Of a DNA stretch of 64,000 nt, positions 42,076 through 51,490 are shown in pieces. Positions within the stretch are counted from its first letter, which is position 1. The number at the start of each line of letters is the position of its first letter. Made by a program: the position numbers and the translations under genes. This stretch comes from Streptomyces glaucescens. Lineage in GTDB: Bacteria; Actinomycetota; Actinomycetes; Streptomycetales; Streptomycetaceae. The notes under the pieces are model-generated. The model had not been told where the DNA came from. It searched no databases and saw only the letters and a program-made list of their open reading frames with translations. The stretch lies in contig NZ_CP009438.1 of the NCBI RefSeq assembly GCF_000761215.1, positions 5,473,501-5,537,500 of the forward strand, written 5' to 3'.

Positions 42076-42537
42076 ATGACCAGCCACCCGCCCGAGCAGC
42101 TGCGTGCCCTCTACGGCCGCTGGAGCGAACTGTGGCGCGGCGACTTCAGCCACGCCGAGGAGATCCTCGACCCCGGCTTCGTCGTCCACCAGGCCCGTCC
42201 CGACGGCAGCGACTCCGAGGCCGTCACCGGCCCCGAGCGCCTGCTGCCCGAGATCGAACAGACCATGGCCGCCTTCGGCGACATCACCATCACCGTCGAC
42301 CTCGGCCCGGTCGCCGACGGCGACCTGGTGGCCGCCCGCTGGACGATGGGCGCCCGCTACACCGGTGGCATTCCCGGGGCCACCGCCCCCGTGGGGACCA
42401 GGATCTCCTTCAGCGGCAACGACATCCTCCGCGTCCGGGACGGCCGGTTCGTCGAGTACTGGACCTGCACCGACATCCTCGACGGGCTGTCCCAGCTCGG
42501 CGCGGTCTCCGGCCCCAACGGCCCGGCCCGGCACTGA
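42076..42537 (+). CDS. SnoaL-like ester cyclase/NTF2-fold protein
   Basis: 153-residue NTF2-fold protein of the SnoaL-like polyketide cyclase group. Visible are LYGRWSELWRGDFSHAEEIL, FVVHQARPDG, the central DGDLVAARWTMGARYTGG and the end DGRFVEYWTCTDILDGLSQL. The polar pocket residues cannot be assigned a substrate. ATG 42076 follows GGGAG; the frame is open upstream to 41992 without support. Likely regulated by the divergent MarR. Confidence 0.83.
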   Translation: MTSHPPEQLRALYGRWSELWRGDFSHAEEILDPGFVVHQARPDGSDSEAVTGPERLLPEIEQTMAAFGDITITVDLGPVADGDLVAARWTMGARYTGGIPGATAPVGTRISFSGNDILRVRDGRFVEYWTCTDILDGLSQLGAVSGPNGPARH

Positions 42538-42662
42538 ACCCGACGCGGTCCCCGGCCGGGAGCCGGACGCGTCGGCCCTCGCCAGGGAACCCTCGGCCGT
42601 CCGGAGCGCGGGACGGCCGGCGCCGGCCGCCCCGCGGGACGCCGGCGCGCCGGCACCCCGGG

Positions 42663-43652
42663 CTACCCGTGCCCGTGCTCCCGCTCGTGTCCCCGCCGCT
42701 CCTGCTCGTGCTCCCCCCGCTGCTGCCGCTGCCCTTCCCGCCCGGCGGCCGGGGGCCGCTCGCCGGCGCGGACCGTGAAGGCCGCCGTGTGCACCTCGCC
42801 GCCGGCCCTGAAGTCGAGGAACAGGCGGTAGGCGCCCTCGCTGGGAGCGGTGGCGGAGAAGGCGACCTCGGGGCCCGAGGTCGCGCTGCCGTGGGCCTCC
42901 TCGTGCGGGTGCACGTGCAGGTAGGCGAGGTCGCCGGAGCGCAGGGCGACCAGGTGGCCGTAGGCGCCGAGATAGGGCTGGAGGGCGGTGACCGGCTTGC
43001 CGTCACGGCGGACGGTGAAGGTCAGGTCGCTCTCGCCGCCGGCCCGCAGGGCGCCGTCGAGGGTGACCTGGTAGCCGTCCACGGTGGCCGTCGCGGAGGG
43101 GGCGGGCAGGGGGTCCGGGGCGTAGGTTCCGGAGACCGCGAGGTCGGCGCCGAGGGTCAGGCCCGCGTCCTCGGCGGCGGGGGTGAAATCGGCGAGGACG
43201 CGGTAGCCGCCGGGCTCGGGGAGGGTGGCGGTGGCCGTCCAGGTGCCGTCGGCGGAGCGCGTGGGATGCAGGTGGCGGTAGGTGGTGAGGTCGCGTGCGG
43301 CGAGGATCAGGTGCAGCTCCTTCTCGTGCGCGCGGCGGTAGTCGGTCACCGGGCGGCCCTGCGCGTCACGGATGACGAAGCTGAGGGTGCTCGGCTCGTC
43401 CGCCCGTACGCGCGGGGTCCTCAGGTCCAGGGTGTAGCCGTCCTCCGAGATCTGGAGGCCGCCGGGCGAGGTGTCCGCGGCCGGGGTGCCGGCGGGGGCG
43501 GTGCCGGCGGGCTCGGAGTGGGCGGCCGACTCGTGTCCGCCGCCCCCGGTGTCCGTGGGGACCGGGGAGACGGCGTCGCCGATGCCGTACGCGGCGGTGA
43601 AGGACGCGGCCAGGGCGGCGCCGAAGGCGCCGATCTTGTACAGGGGACGCAT
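42663..43652 (-). CDS. Secreted His-rich protein linked to copper handling
   Basis: 329-residue exported protein beginning MRPLYKIGAFGAALAASFTA, a signal peptide or membrane anchor without lipobox. Two similar beta-rich halves each contain a histidine cluster: YRRAHEKELHLI with TYRHLHPTRSADGTW, and YGHLVALRSGDLAYLHVHPH followed by EEAHG. The C-terminal tail is rich in His, Glu and Arg (ERRGHEREHGHG). These suggest extracytoplasmic metal binding. AGGAG upstream of ATG 43652. Its promoter faces that of copA across CsoR-like operators, so a copper-resistance role is inferred. Confidence 0.78.
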   Translation of the reverse strand: MRPLYKIGAFGAALAASFTAAYGIGDAVSPVPTDTGGGGHESAAHSEPAGTAPAGTPAADTSPGGLQISEDGYTLDLRTPRVRADEPSTLSFVIRDAQGRPVTDYRRAHEKELHLILAARDLTTYRHLHPTRSADGTWTATATLPEPGGYRVLADFTPAAEDAGLTLGADLAVSGTYAPDPLPAPSATATVDGYQVTLDGALRAGGESDLTFTVRRDGKPVTALQPYLGAYGHLVALRSGDLAYLHVHPHEEAHGSATSGPEVAFSATAPSEGAYRLFLDFRAGGEVHTAAFTVRAGERPPAAGREGQRQQRGEHEQERRGHEREHGHG

Positions 43653-43704
43653 CTCTGACTCCTGGGTTCTCGGGCGGCCGGGCCGGACCGCCACTTGATC
43701 TGGG

Positions 43705-43719
43705 TACCCGCCGGGGGTA
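43705..43719. promoter_or_regulatory. CsoR-like operator, leftward gene side
   Basis: TACCCGCCGGGGGTA: 5-base arms TACCC and GGGTA, nearer the His-rich protein gene. Resembles the Streptomyces CsoR consensus ATACCCCC...GGGGTAT. Weaker than the second site. Confidence 0.5.
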
Positions 43720-43734
43720 TATATGGCAGCAGCT

Positions 43735-43753
43735 TATACCCCCCCAGGGTATA
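43735..43753. promoter_or_regulatory. CsoR-like operator upstream of copA
   Basis: TATACCCCCCCAGGGTATA: perfect 7-base arms TATACCC and GGGTATA around CCCCA. It fits the known CsoR operator of S. lividans, at which copper(I) binding releases the repressor. It lies 54 bases before copA. The csoR gene itself is not in this window. Confidence 0.75.
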
Positions 43754-43806
43754 AAGTGAAGTGGTGGCGACAGCAGACGCAGCCAGAGGGAAGCCCAGGA
43801 GGACTC

Positions 43807-46065
<2,259 letters not shown>

Positions 46066-46109
46066 CGCACCGCCGGGGGCGGTCCCGGGCCGGGACCGCC
46101 CCCGCCGGG

Positions 46110-47315
46110 CTACTTGAGGGCGGCCTGCACGACGGCCTGCACCACCGGGTTGCCCGACTCGTCCTTGGCGTTCGTGTCGTTGACCGAGTAGACGACCGTA
46201 CGGCTCAGGTCGCGGGTCGCGGCGACACCCGTGCTGTAGCCGTACCGGGCGCCGCTCTTGAACCAGTAGACCCGGCCCTCGTGCTCGTACCGCTGGAGTC
46301 CGGCGCTGTACGTGGCGCTCTTGATGTGCGCCGGGACCCGGAACATCTCCCGCAACTGTGGCTCCGGCACGATCCGGCCCTGGAACAGCGCGGTGACCAG
46401 GCGCTCCAGATCGGCCGTGGTGGAGATCATGTCCCCGGCGGCCCAGCGGTCCGCCTGGTTCCACTCGGTGACGTCGACCAGCCGGGTGGTGCCGCCCGGG
46501 CCCGGCATCGCCTGGTAGCCGCGGTTGTGCGGGCCGTGGATGCGGGGATCGGCGCCGGGGAATCCGGTGTCCTGCATCCCGGCGGGCAGCAGCACCCGCC
46601 GCCTGGCCTCGGTGGCGTACGCGTGGCCCGTCACCTTCTCGATGAGCAGGCCGAGGATCGTGTAGTTGACGTTCAGGTAGTGCTGCCGGCTGCCGGGACG
46701 GAACTCCGGGCCCTTGGCGACCGCGGAGGCCACGACCTGCGTGGGGGAGAGCGCGTCGAAGCGGTGCGCGTACTCCTCCTCGACCGTGCTCCCGAGGCTG
46801 TCACCGGGCCGGATCCCGCTGGTGTGGTTCAGCAGCTGCCGCACGGTGACCGGACGGAACGCGGGTCCGAGCAGGCCGGGGAGATAGTGCTGCACCGGCC
46901 GGTCGAGGGCGATCCGGCCGTCCGCCACGAGGTCCAGGACGACGGCCGCGGTCACGACCTTCGTGACGGAGCCCGCGCGGAAGCGGGCGTCCGCGTCGGC
47001 CGGCCCTCCGCCGGCCAGATCCCGCACGCCCGCACTGCCCCGCCAGACGCCGTCGCCACCGCCGATCCGGACCAGGGCGGCGGTGGCGTGGGCACCGGGC
47101 ACACCGTCCAGCGCGGCACGCAGGGCCTTCCCGTTCGGTGCGGAGTGCCGCGTGACGGGCGCGGACGCGGGGGCGGTCGGGACCGGGGCGGACGAGGCCG
47201 ACGGAGGTGCGGCGGGGGACGGCGTGTGCGCCAGGGCGGGGGCGGCCAGGGGCCCGGCGGTCAGGGCGAGGGTGACACCGGCGGTGAGCAGGACGGTACG
47301 GCGGCGGGCGGGCAT
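46110..47315 (-). CDS. Secreted serine hydrolase of the class C beta-lactamase fold (D-Ala-D-Ala carboxypeptidase-like)
   Basis: 401-residue exported enzyme. The signal peptide is MPARRRTVLLTAGVTLALTA followed by a Pro/Ala/Ser linker. The catalytic triad motifs of the S12 family are visible: GSVTKVV (SxxK), HYLNVNY (YxN) and FKSGARYGYSTG (KSG-type). Closest in style to Streptomyces D,D-peptidases and esterases of this fold. The frame is open 38 codons upstream, but the signal peptide sets ATG 47315. Stands alone, convergent with copA across a short 44-base gap. Confidence 0.88.
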   Translation of the reverse strand: MPARRRTVLLTAGVTLALTAGPLAAPALAHTPSPAAPPSASSAPVPTAPASAPVTRHSAPNGKALRAALDGVPGAHATAALVRIGGGDGVWRGSAGVRDLAGGGPADADARFRAGSVTKVVTAAVVLDLVADGRIALDRPVQHYLPGLLGPAFRPVTVRQLLNHTSGIRPGDSLGSTVEEEYAHRFDALSPTQVVASAVAKGPEFRPGSRQHYLNVNYTILGLLIEKVTGHAYATEARRRVLLPAGMQDTGFPGADPRIHGPHNRGYQAMPGPGGTTRLVDVTEWNQADRWAAGDMISTTADLERLVTALFQGRIVPEPQLREMFRVPAHIKSATYSAGLQRYEHEGRVYWFKSGARYGYSTGVAATRDLSRTVVYSVNDTNAKDESGNPVVQAVVQAALK

Positions 47316-47459
47316 GACGTGACTCCCGGGGAGATCGTGGGGTGAAGGTTCGTGATCATCCTCGGTCGCCACGTCCCGGTGCGGATCGTCGGTGAGGAGG
47401 GGGCCGGACCCTGGCAGTACCCGGAGCAACGGGCCCGCCCGGTCCGGGTGTTGCCGGGA

Positions 47460-48275
47460 TCAGCCCTTAGGGGACGTGCCGCGGCCGGGCGCTCGTGACG
47501 CTCCCGCGCCGCCGGGACCGTTCTGGGGGCGGGAGGGGACCGCTGCCCGGGCCGGCGCGCCCCCGGCCGGATGGGCCGGGTCGCGTGGCTGACCGCGGCG
47601 GCGCAGGGCGCACAGGGCGTCGATGCGGTTGGTGGTGACGGAGTCCACGCCCGCCGCCAGGACGCGGCGCATCGCGCGGACGGTGTCGGGGGTCCACACC
47701 GCGAGGAGGAAGCCGTCGCGGTGCACGCGGGCGACGAGGTCGCGGTCGACCAGGCCGAAACGGTAGTTGAGCCAGCGCGGGCGCACCGCGTCCAGCAGCG
47801 CGGGCCGCGGCGGCGCCAGCGTCGTCCAGGTCAGGGCGATCTCGGCGGCCGGGTCGGCGGCGCGCACCGCCAGCATCGCCGCGGCGCCCGCGCAGTAGTA
47901 GACGCGGTCCTCGGCCCCGCAGTCGCGGACCACGTCCACCACCCGGCGGACCGCCCGGACGCCCGGGGAGCCCGGCAGGTCCAGCATCACCCGGCCGTCC
48001 CCGGTCGCCGCCAGGGCCGCGGCCAGCGTCGGCACCTCGCCCGCCGTCGCCTCGTCCAGCTCGGCGGCGGTCAGCCCGGTCACCGGCCTGTCCAGCTCCC
48101 ACAGCCGCTTCAGGGTCTCGTCGTGCAGCAGCACCGGTACACCGTCCCGGGTCAGCCGTACGTCGATCTCGACCGCGTCCGCGCCCAGTTCGAGCGCGGT
48201 CCGCAGCGACGGCAGGGTGTTCTCACGGGCGTGGTAAGGGGCGCCGCGGTGGGCCACGGCGGTCACGTTGCGCAT
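47460..48275 (-). CDS. Glycerophosphodiester phosphodiesterase
   Basis: 271-residue GDPD-family TIM barrel hydrolysing glycerophosphodiesters to glycerol-3-phosphate and an alcohol. Catalytic and metal residues are visible in TAVAHRGAPYHARENTLPSL (H-R, E-N-T), VEIDVRLTRDGVPVLLHDET (E-x-D and HD). No signal peptide, so cytoplasmic. The C-terminal ~45 residues are a disordered Pro/Ala/Arg/Gly tail. CACAAT at 48287-48282 sits 6 bases before the ATG and no Shine-Dalgarno is present, suggesting leaderless translation. Confidence 0.92.
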   Translation of the reverse strand: MRNVTAVAHRGAPYHARENTLPSLRTALELGADAVEIDVRLTRDGVPVLLHDETLKRLWELDRPVTGLTAAELDEATAGEVPTLAAALAATGDGRVMLDLPGSPGVRAVRRVVDVVRDCGAEDRVYYCAGAAAMLAVRAADPAAEIALTWTTLAPPRPALLDAVRPRWLNYRFGLVDRDLVARVHRDGFLLAVWTPDTVRAMRRVLAAGVDSVTTNRIDALCALRRRGQPRDPAHPAGGAPARAAVPSRPQNGPGGAGASRAPGRGTSPKG

Positions 48276-48309
48276 GCGCCCATTGTGCTGGGGCGGCGCG
48301 CCGGCCGGG

Positions 48310-49374
48310 TCAGGGCGCGAGCCGGTCCGCGAGGTACGCGTCGGTGTACGTGTCGATCTCGGCGGCCAGCCGGGCCTTGCCGGCCGGGTCCAGGAAGGAC
48401 GCCTCGACGGCGTTCTTCGCCAGGCTTGCGAGGCCCCGCTCGTCCAGGTCGAGCAGACGGGCGGCGACGGCGTACTCGGTGTTCAGGTCGGTGCCGAACA
48501 TCGGCGGGTCGTCCGAGTTGACCGTGACCAGGACGCCGGCGTCGACGAACTCCCTGAGCGGGTGCTCGTCCAGGGTGCGGACCGCGCGCGTGGCGATGTT
48601 CGAGGTCGGGCACACCTCCAGCGCGATGCGGTGCTCGGCGAGATGCGCCAGCAGCTTCCCGTCCCTGGCGGAGCTGGTGCCGTGGCCGATGCGCTCGGCG
48701 CGCAGGTGGGTGAGGGCGTCCCAGACCGTCTGCGGCCCGGTCGTCTCGCCCGCGTGCGGCACGGACCGCAGGCCGGCCGCGATCGCGCGGTCGAAGTACG
48801 GCTTGAACTGCGGGCGCGGCACGCCGATCTCCGGTCCGCCGAGCCCGAAGGACACCAGGCCCTCCGGGCGGACCCGGTCGTCGGTGGCCAGCCGGGTCGT
48901 CTCCTCGGCCGCCTCCAGGCCCGCCTCGCCCGGGATGTCGAAGCACCAGCGCAGCACGGTCCCGAACTCGGCCTCGGCCGCCTTGCGGGCGTCCTCGATC
49001 GCTTCCATGAACGCCTTCTCGTCGATGCCGCGGCGGGTGGACGAGAAGGGGGTGATGGTCAGCTCGGCGTAGCGCACCTGCTGGCGGGCCAGCTCGCGGG
49101 CCACCTCGTAGGTCAGCAGGCGGACGTCCTCGGGAGTGCGGATGAGGTCGACCACGGACAGGTACACCTCGATGAAGTGCGCGAAGTCCGTGAACGTGAA
49201 GTAGTCGACCAGGGCCTCGGGGTCCGTCGGGACCTTCGAGTCGGGGTGGCGGGAGGCCAGCTCGGCGACGATGCGGGGGGAGGCGGAGCCGACGTGGTGG
49301 ACGTGGAGTTCGGCTTTCGGCAGGCCGGCGATGAAGTCACCTGCGGTGGGTTGTGCGACGGAACGGTCGGTCAC
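48310..49374 (-). CDS. add: Adenosine deaminase family protein (possible aminodeoxyfutalosine deaminase)
   Basis: 354-residue TIM-barrel deaminase. Zinc and catalytic motifs are LPKAELHVHHVGS, VPHAGETTGP, IGHGTSS and VNSDDPPMFGTDL. The protein fits the adenosine deaminase superfamily. The HVHHVGS form and the Streptomyces gene neighbourhood recall orthologues reported to deaminate 6-aminodeoxyfutalosine in the futalosine menaquinone route; I cannot confirm this from sequence. GTG 49374 follows GGGAGGAA; the upstream 83 in-frame codons lack coding character. Confidence 0.88.
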   Translation of the reverse strand: MTDRSVAQPTAGDFIAGLPKAELHVHHVGSASPRIVAELASRHPDSKVPTDPEALVDYFTFTDFAHFIEVYLSVVDLIRTPEDVRLLTYEVARELARQQVRYAELTITPFSSTRRGIDEKAFMEAIEDARKAAEAEFGTVLRWCFDIPGEAGLEAAEETTRLATDDRVRPEGLVSFGLGGPEIGVPRPQFKPYFDRAIAAGLRSVPHAGETTGPQTVWDALTHLRAERIGHGTSSARDGKLLAHLAEHRIALEVCPTSNIATRAVRTLDEHPLREFVDAGVLVTVNSDDPPMFGTDLNTEYAVAARLLDLDERGLASLAKNAVEASFLDPAGKARLAAEIDTYTDAYLADRLAP

Positions 49375-49703
49375 GGGTTCCTCCCCGGTGCGGTGCGCCG
49401 CCCTGCGGGGCCTGGCGCGGGTGATCGGCTGATCGGTGTCGTCATCGTAGGACGGCCGTGGTGGGTGGGGTGTGAGGGTTCGGGAGCGGGGCGGTGGAGT
49501 GGCCGGTGGGCGGGTGCGGGCCGGGTGCGGCTCGCCACGCGGTTGCCCGCGTGCCTGGCCGGTGGACGGGGTGGCCGGCGGGTGAGTGGGTTGGGTGCGG
49601 CGCGTCGCGCGCGGTCCTCGCACCTGTGGCCGGTGGGTGGGGCGGTCGGCGGGTGGGGTGTGGCCGTAGCATGACGGAACGTACGACAGAGGGGATCTCG
49701 CGC
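49375..49703. other. 329-base divergent gap, G-rich low-complexity
   Basis: Between the deaminase and DUF4190 genes. The plus strand is strongly G-rich with imperfect repeats of GTGGCCGGTGGGxGGG around 49498-49515, 49558-49580 and 49626-49660. TAGCAT at 49667-49672 is a probable -10 for the DUF4190 gene. No gene seen. Confidence 0.55.
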
Positions 49704-50522
49704 ATGTCCGACGACGCGCAGCCGCCGGTGCCGGGACACGACGCCGCGTCCGGGGCCACGCCGCCGCGCTCCGGCGCCCCGCGTGATCCCTGGGCCGCGC
49801 CGGGGCCGGCGCGCGCGGACGACGGGGGCGCCGCCAAGGTGCCGTTGCGCAAGAACACGGAGCCGGAGCCGCCGCGCGGGTCCGGGGACGCGGCGGCCGC
49901 GAGCGAGCCGGGGGCCGGTGCCAATCCCTGGGCGCCGCCGGCCGGGCCCGGCGACACGGTGGTCCCGGGCAGCGGCCCGGCGCCTGCCTCGGTCCACGAC
50001 CAGCAGACCCTCACCTCGCTGCCCGCCGAGGGCGGTGGCGGGGTGTCGCCGCAGTGGGCCGCCCCGACCGTTCCGCCGAGCCCGGGCCCTCCGCCGGCCG
50101 GTGCGGGTGACCCGTTCGCGCCGCCGCCTGAGCAGGTGCCGCAGGGTGGTGCGGTGCCTCCGCCGCCCATCGCCCCGGACGGTCCCGGGCAGCTGCCGTA
50201 CGGCTGTCCGGCCGGGTACGGATATCCGCCCCCGGCCGCCGGGGGCGGCTACTACGGCTGGCCCGGTGTGCCGCCGGCGGGCGCCAACGGGACGGGCACC
50301 GCCGGGCTGGTGCTCGGAGTCCTCGCGGCGATCGTGTTCTGCCTGTGGCCGCTGGCCATCGTCCTCGGGATCCTCGGTGTGGTCTTCGGCGCGATCGGCC
50401 ACGGAAAGGCGAGGCGCGGGCAGGCCACCAACGGGGGACAGGCGCTGGCGGGCATCATCTGCGGCGCCGCCGGGATCGTCCTGGGCGTGGTCATGGGCGT
50501 GCTGGTGATCGTGGTCCCGTGA
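49704..50522 (+). CDS. DUF4190 membrane protein with long proline-rich N terminus
   Basis: 272-residue protein. About 195 residues of Pro/Gly/Ala-rich, low-complexity cytoplasmic sequence precede two membrane segments (LVLGVLAAIVFCLWPLAIVL and GIICGAAGIVLGVVMGVLVI), the DUF4190 arrangement with GHGKARRGQATNGGQALAG in the loop between. Function unknown; such proteins are frequent in Streptomyces. ATG 49704 has GAGGGG upstream; ATG 49671, 11 codons earlier, overlaps the putative -10 and is less likely. Confidence 0.82.
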   Translation: MSDDAQPPVPGHDAASGATPPRSGAPRDPWAAPGPARADDGGAAKVPLRKNTEPEPPRGSGDAAAASEPGAGANPWAPPAGPGDTVVPGSGPAPASVHDQQTLTSLPAEGGGGVSPQWAAPTVPPSPGPPPAGAGDPFAPPPEQVPQGGAVPPPPIAPDGPGQLPYGCPAGYGYPPPAAGGGYYGWPGVPPAGANGTGTAGLVLGVLAAIVFCLWPLAIVLGILGVVFGAIGHGKARRGQATNGGQALAGIICGAAGIVLGVVMGVLVIVVP

Positions 50523-50541
50523 GGGGCGGGGCCGGCGGCCT

Positions 50542-50695
50542 CGTGCCCGACGCCTGAGCCCTCTGCCCGAGGGCTGGGCTCGCGTGCCCGAGACCTGAGC
50601 CCCGTCCCGAGGGCTGGGTCCCGTGCCCGAGACCTGAGCCCCGTTCCCGAGGGCCGGGTCCCGTGCCCGCGGCCCGAGCCCCCGTGCCTCACGGG
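50542..50695. repeat. 40-base tandem repeat, about 3.8 copies
   Basis: Units begin CGTGCCCGAGACCTGAGCCC and are 41, 39, 40 and about 34 bases long (starts at 50542, 50583, 50622, 50662). Each unit junction can fold GGGCTGGGTCC against GAGACCTGAGCCC, so the array can form a row of hairpins. It fills the gap between convergent genes and may be a bidirectional terminator. Confidence 0.8.
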
Positions 50696-50709
50696 TCTGC
50701 CGGGACCCG

Positions 50710-51270
50710 CTAGCCCTCCTGCCGCAGCCGCCCCCGCGCCTCCATCAGTGCGAATCCCAGCAGGTTCAGCCCCCGCCACCGCTGTGGATCCCCCGCGCCC
50801 TCGTCACCGGCGGCGAGGCCGATGCCCCAGACCCGGTCCACCGGACTGGCTTCCACCAGCACCCGCTCCCCCGTGCCCAGCAGGTACTCCCGCAGCTCGG
50901 CGTGGGCGGCGAACTTCCGGACACTTCCCTCGACCACGATGCCGAACCGCTCCCGCTCCCAGACCCCCTCGTCGAACCCCCGGACGAGTCGTCCCGCCTT
51001 CTTCGCCTCCGCCGGATGCCCGGCGGCCAGCACCCGCCGCTCCGCCTCCGCGTCGCCGAACAGGCGGGCCTTGGCGGCCATCATCCAGTGCTCGGCCGTC
51101 GCGTACTCCACGCCGTCGGCCGTGAAGGGGGAGGGCCACCACTGGCTCAGGCAGCTCGGCCCGATCCGTCCGTCCGGCAGCGGGCGGTGCCCCCAGAAGT
51201 GCAGATACTTCACCCGGACCCCCGCTCGCACCTCCTTGACCAGGGCTTCCCTCGAGTCGATCTTCTCCAT
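50710..51270 (-). CDS. NADAR family protein (YbiA-like N-glycosidase fold)
   Basis: 186-residue NADAR domain protein. Recognisable parts are YLHFWGHRPL, SCLSQWWPSPF, YATAEHWMMAAKARLFGD and RFGIVVEGSVRKFAAHAEL. Characterised relatives remove the base from riboflavin intermediates or ADP-ribosylated guanine; which applies here is unknown. ATG 51270 begins the homologous region; the frame is open 10 codons upstream. Divergent from the aldehyde dehydrogenase-pot operon. Confidence 0.88.
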   Translation of the reverse strand: MEKIDSREALVKEVRAGVRVKYLHFWGHRPLPDGRIGPSCLSQWWPSPFTADGVEYATAEHWMMAAKARLFGDAEAERRVLAAGHPAEAKKAGRLVRGFDEGVWERERFGIVVEGSVRKFAAHAELREYLLGTGERVLVEASPVDRVWGIGLAAGDEGAGDPQRWRGLNLLGFALMEARGRLRQEG

Positions 51271-51298
51271 GCACGGCAGTCTCGCAGCCACCACTGAC

Positions 51299-51378
51299 AT
51301 TCCGTCCCCTGTTTTTCGCGTCGACTCGACACCTGGTCGACAGATTCCGTCGCGTAACCAAATGGCAACAACGGAATC
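51299..51378. promoter_or_regulatory. Inverted and repeated ATTCCGT half-sites upstream of the pot operon
   Basis: GATTCCGT (51343-51350) and ACGGAATC (51371-51378) form a perfect dyad with a 20-base spacer; a third half-site ATTCCGT is at 51299-51305. The CAGATTCCGT arm resembles CAGATTCGG beside lrp (39788-39796), suggesting a shared regulator (inference). Confidence 0.55.
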
Positions 51379-51490
51379 ACTTGTTGGAGTCCCATGGCTC
51401 TGTCAGGATCGGCACTCAAATCGAGCTGGAGCTACGCCACCCACCCCCCTGGACGCCCCGTCCGGCGAGGTTTCGGCGGAGGAGAGCGAC

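Noticed and set aside
49494..49666. G-quadruplex regulatory element
   Set aside because: The strand is G-rich, but runs of three or more G in regular spacing are too irregular to claim a quadruplex by eye.
50542..50695. CRISPR array
   Set aside because: The 40-base units are directly adjacent without unique spacers and no cas genes are near; it is a simple tandem repeat.
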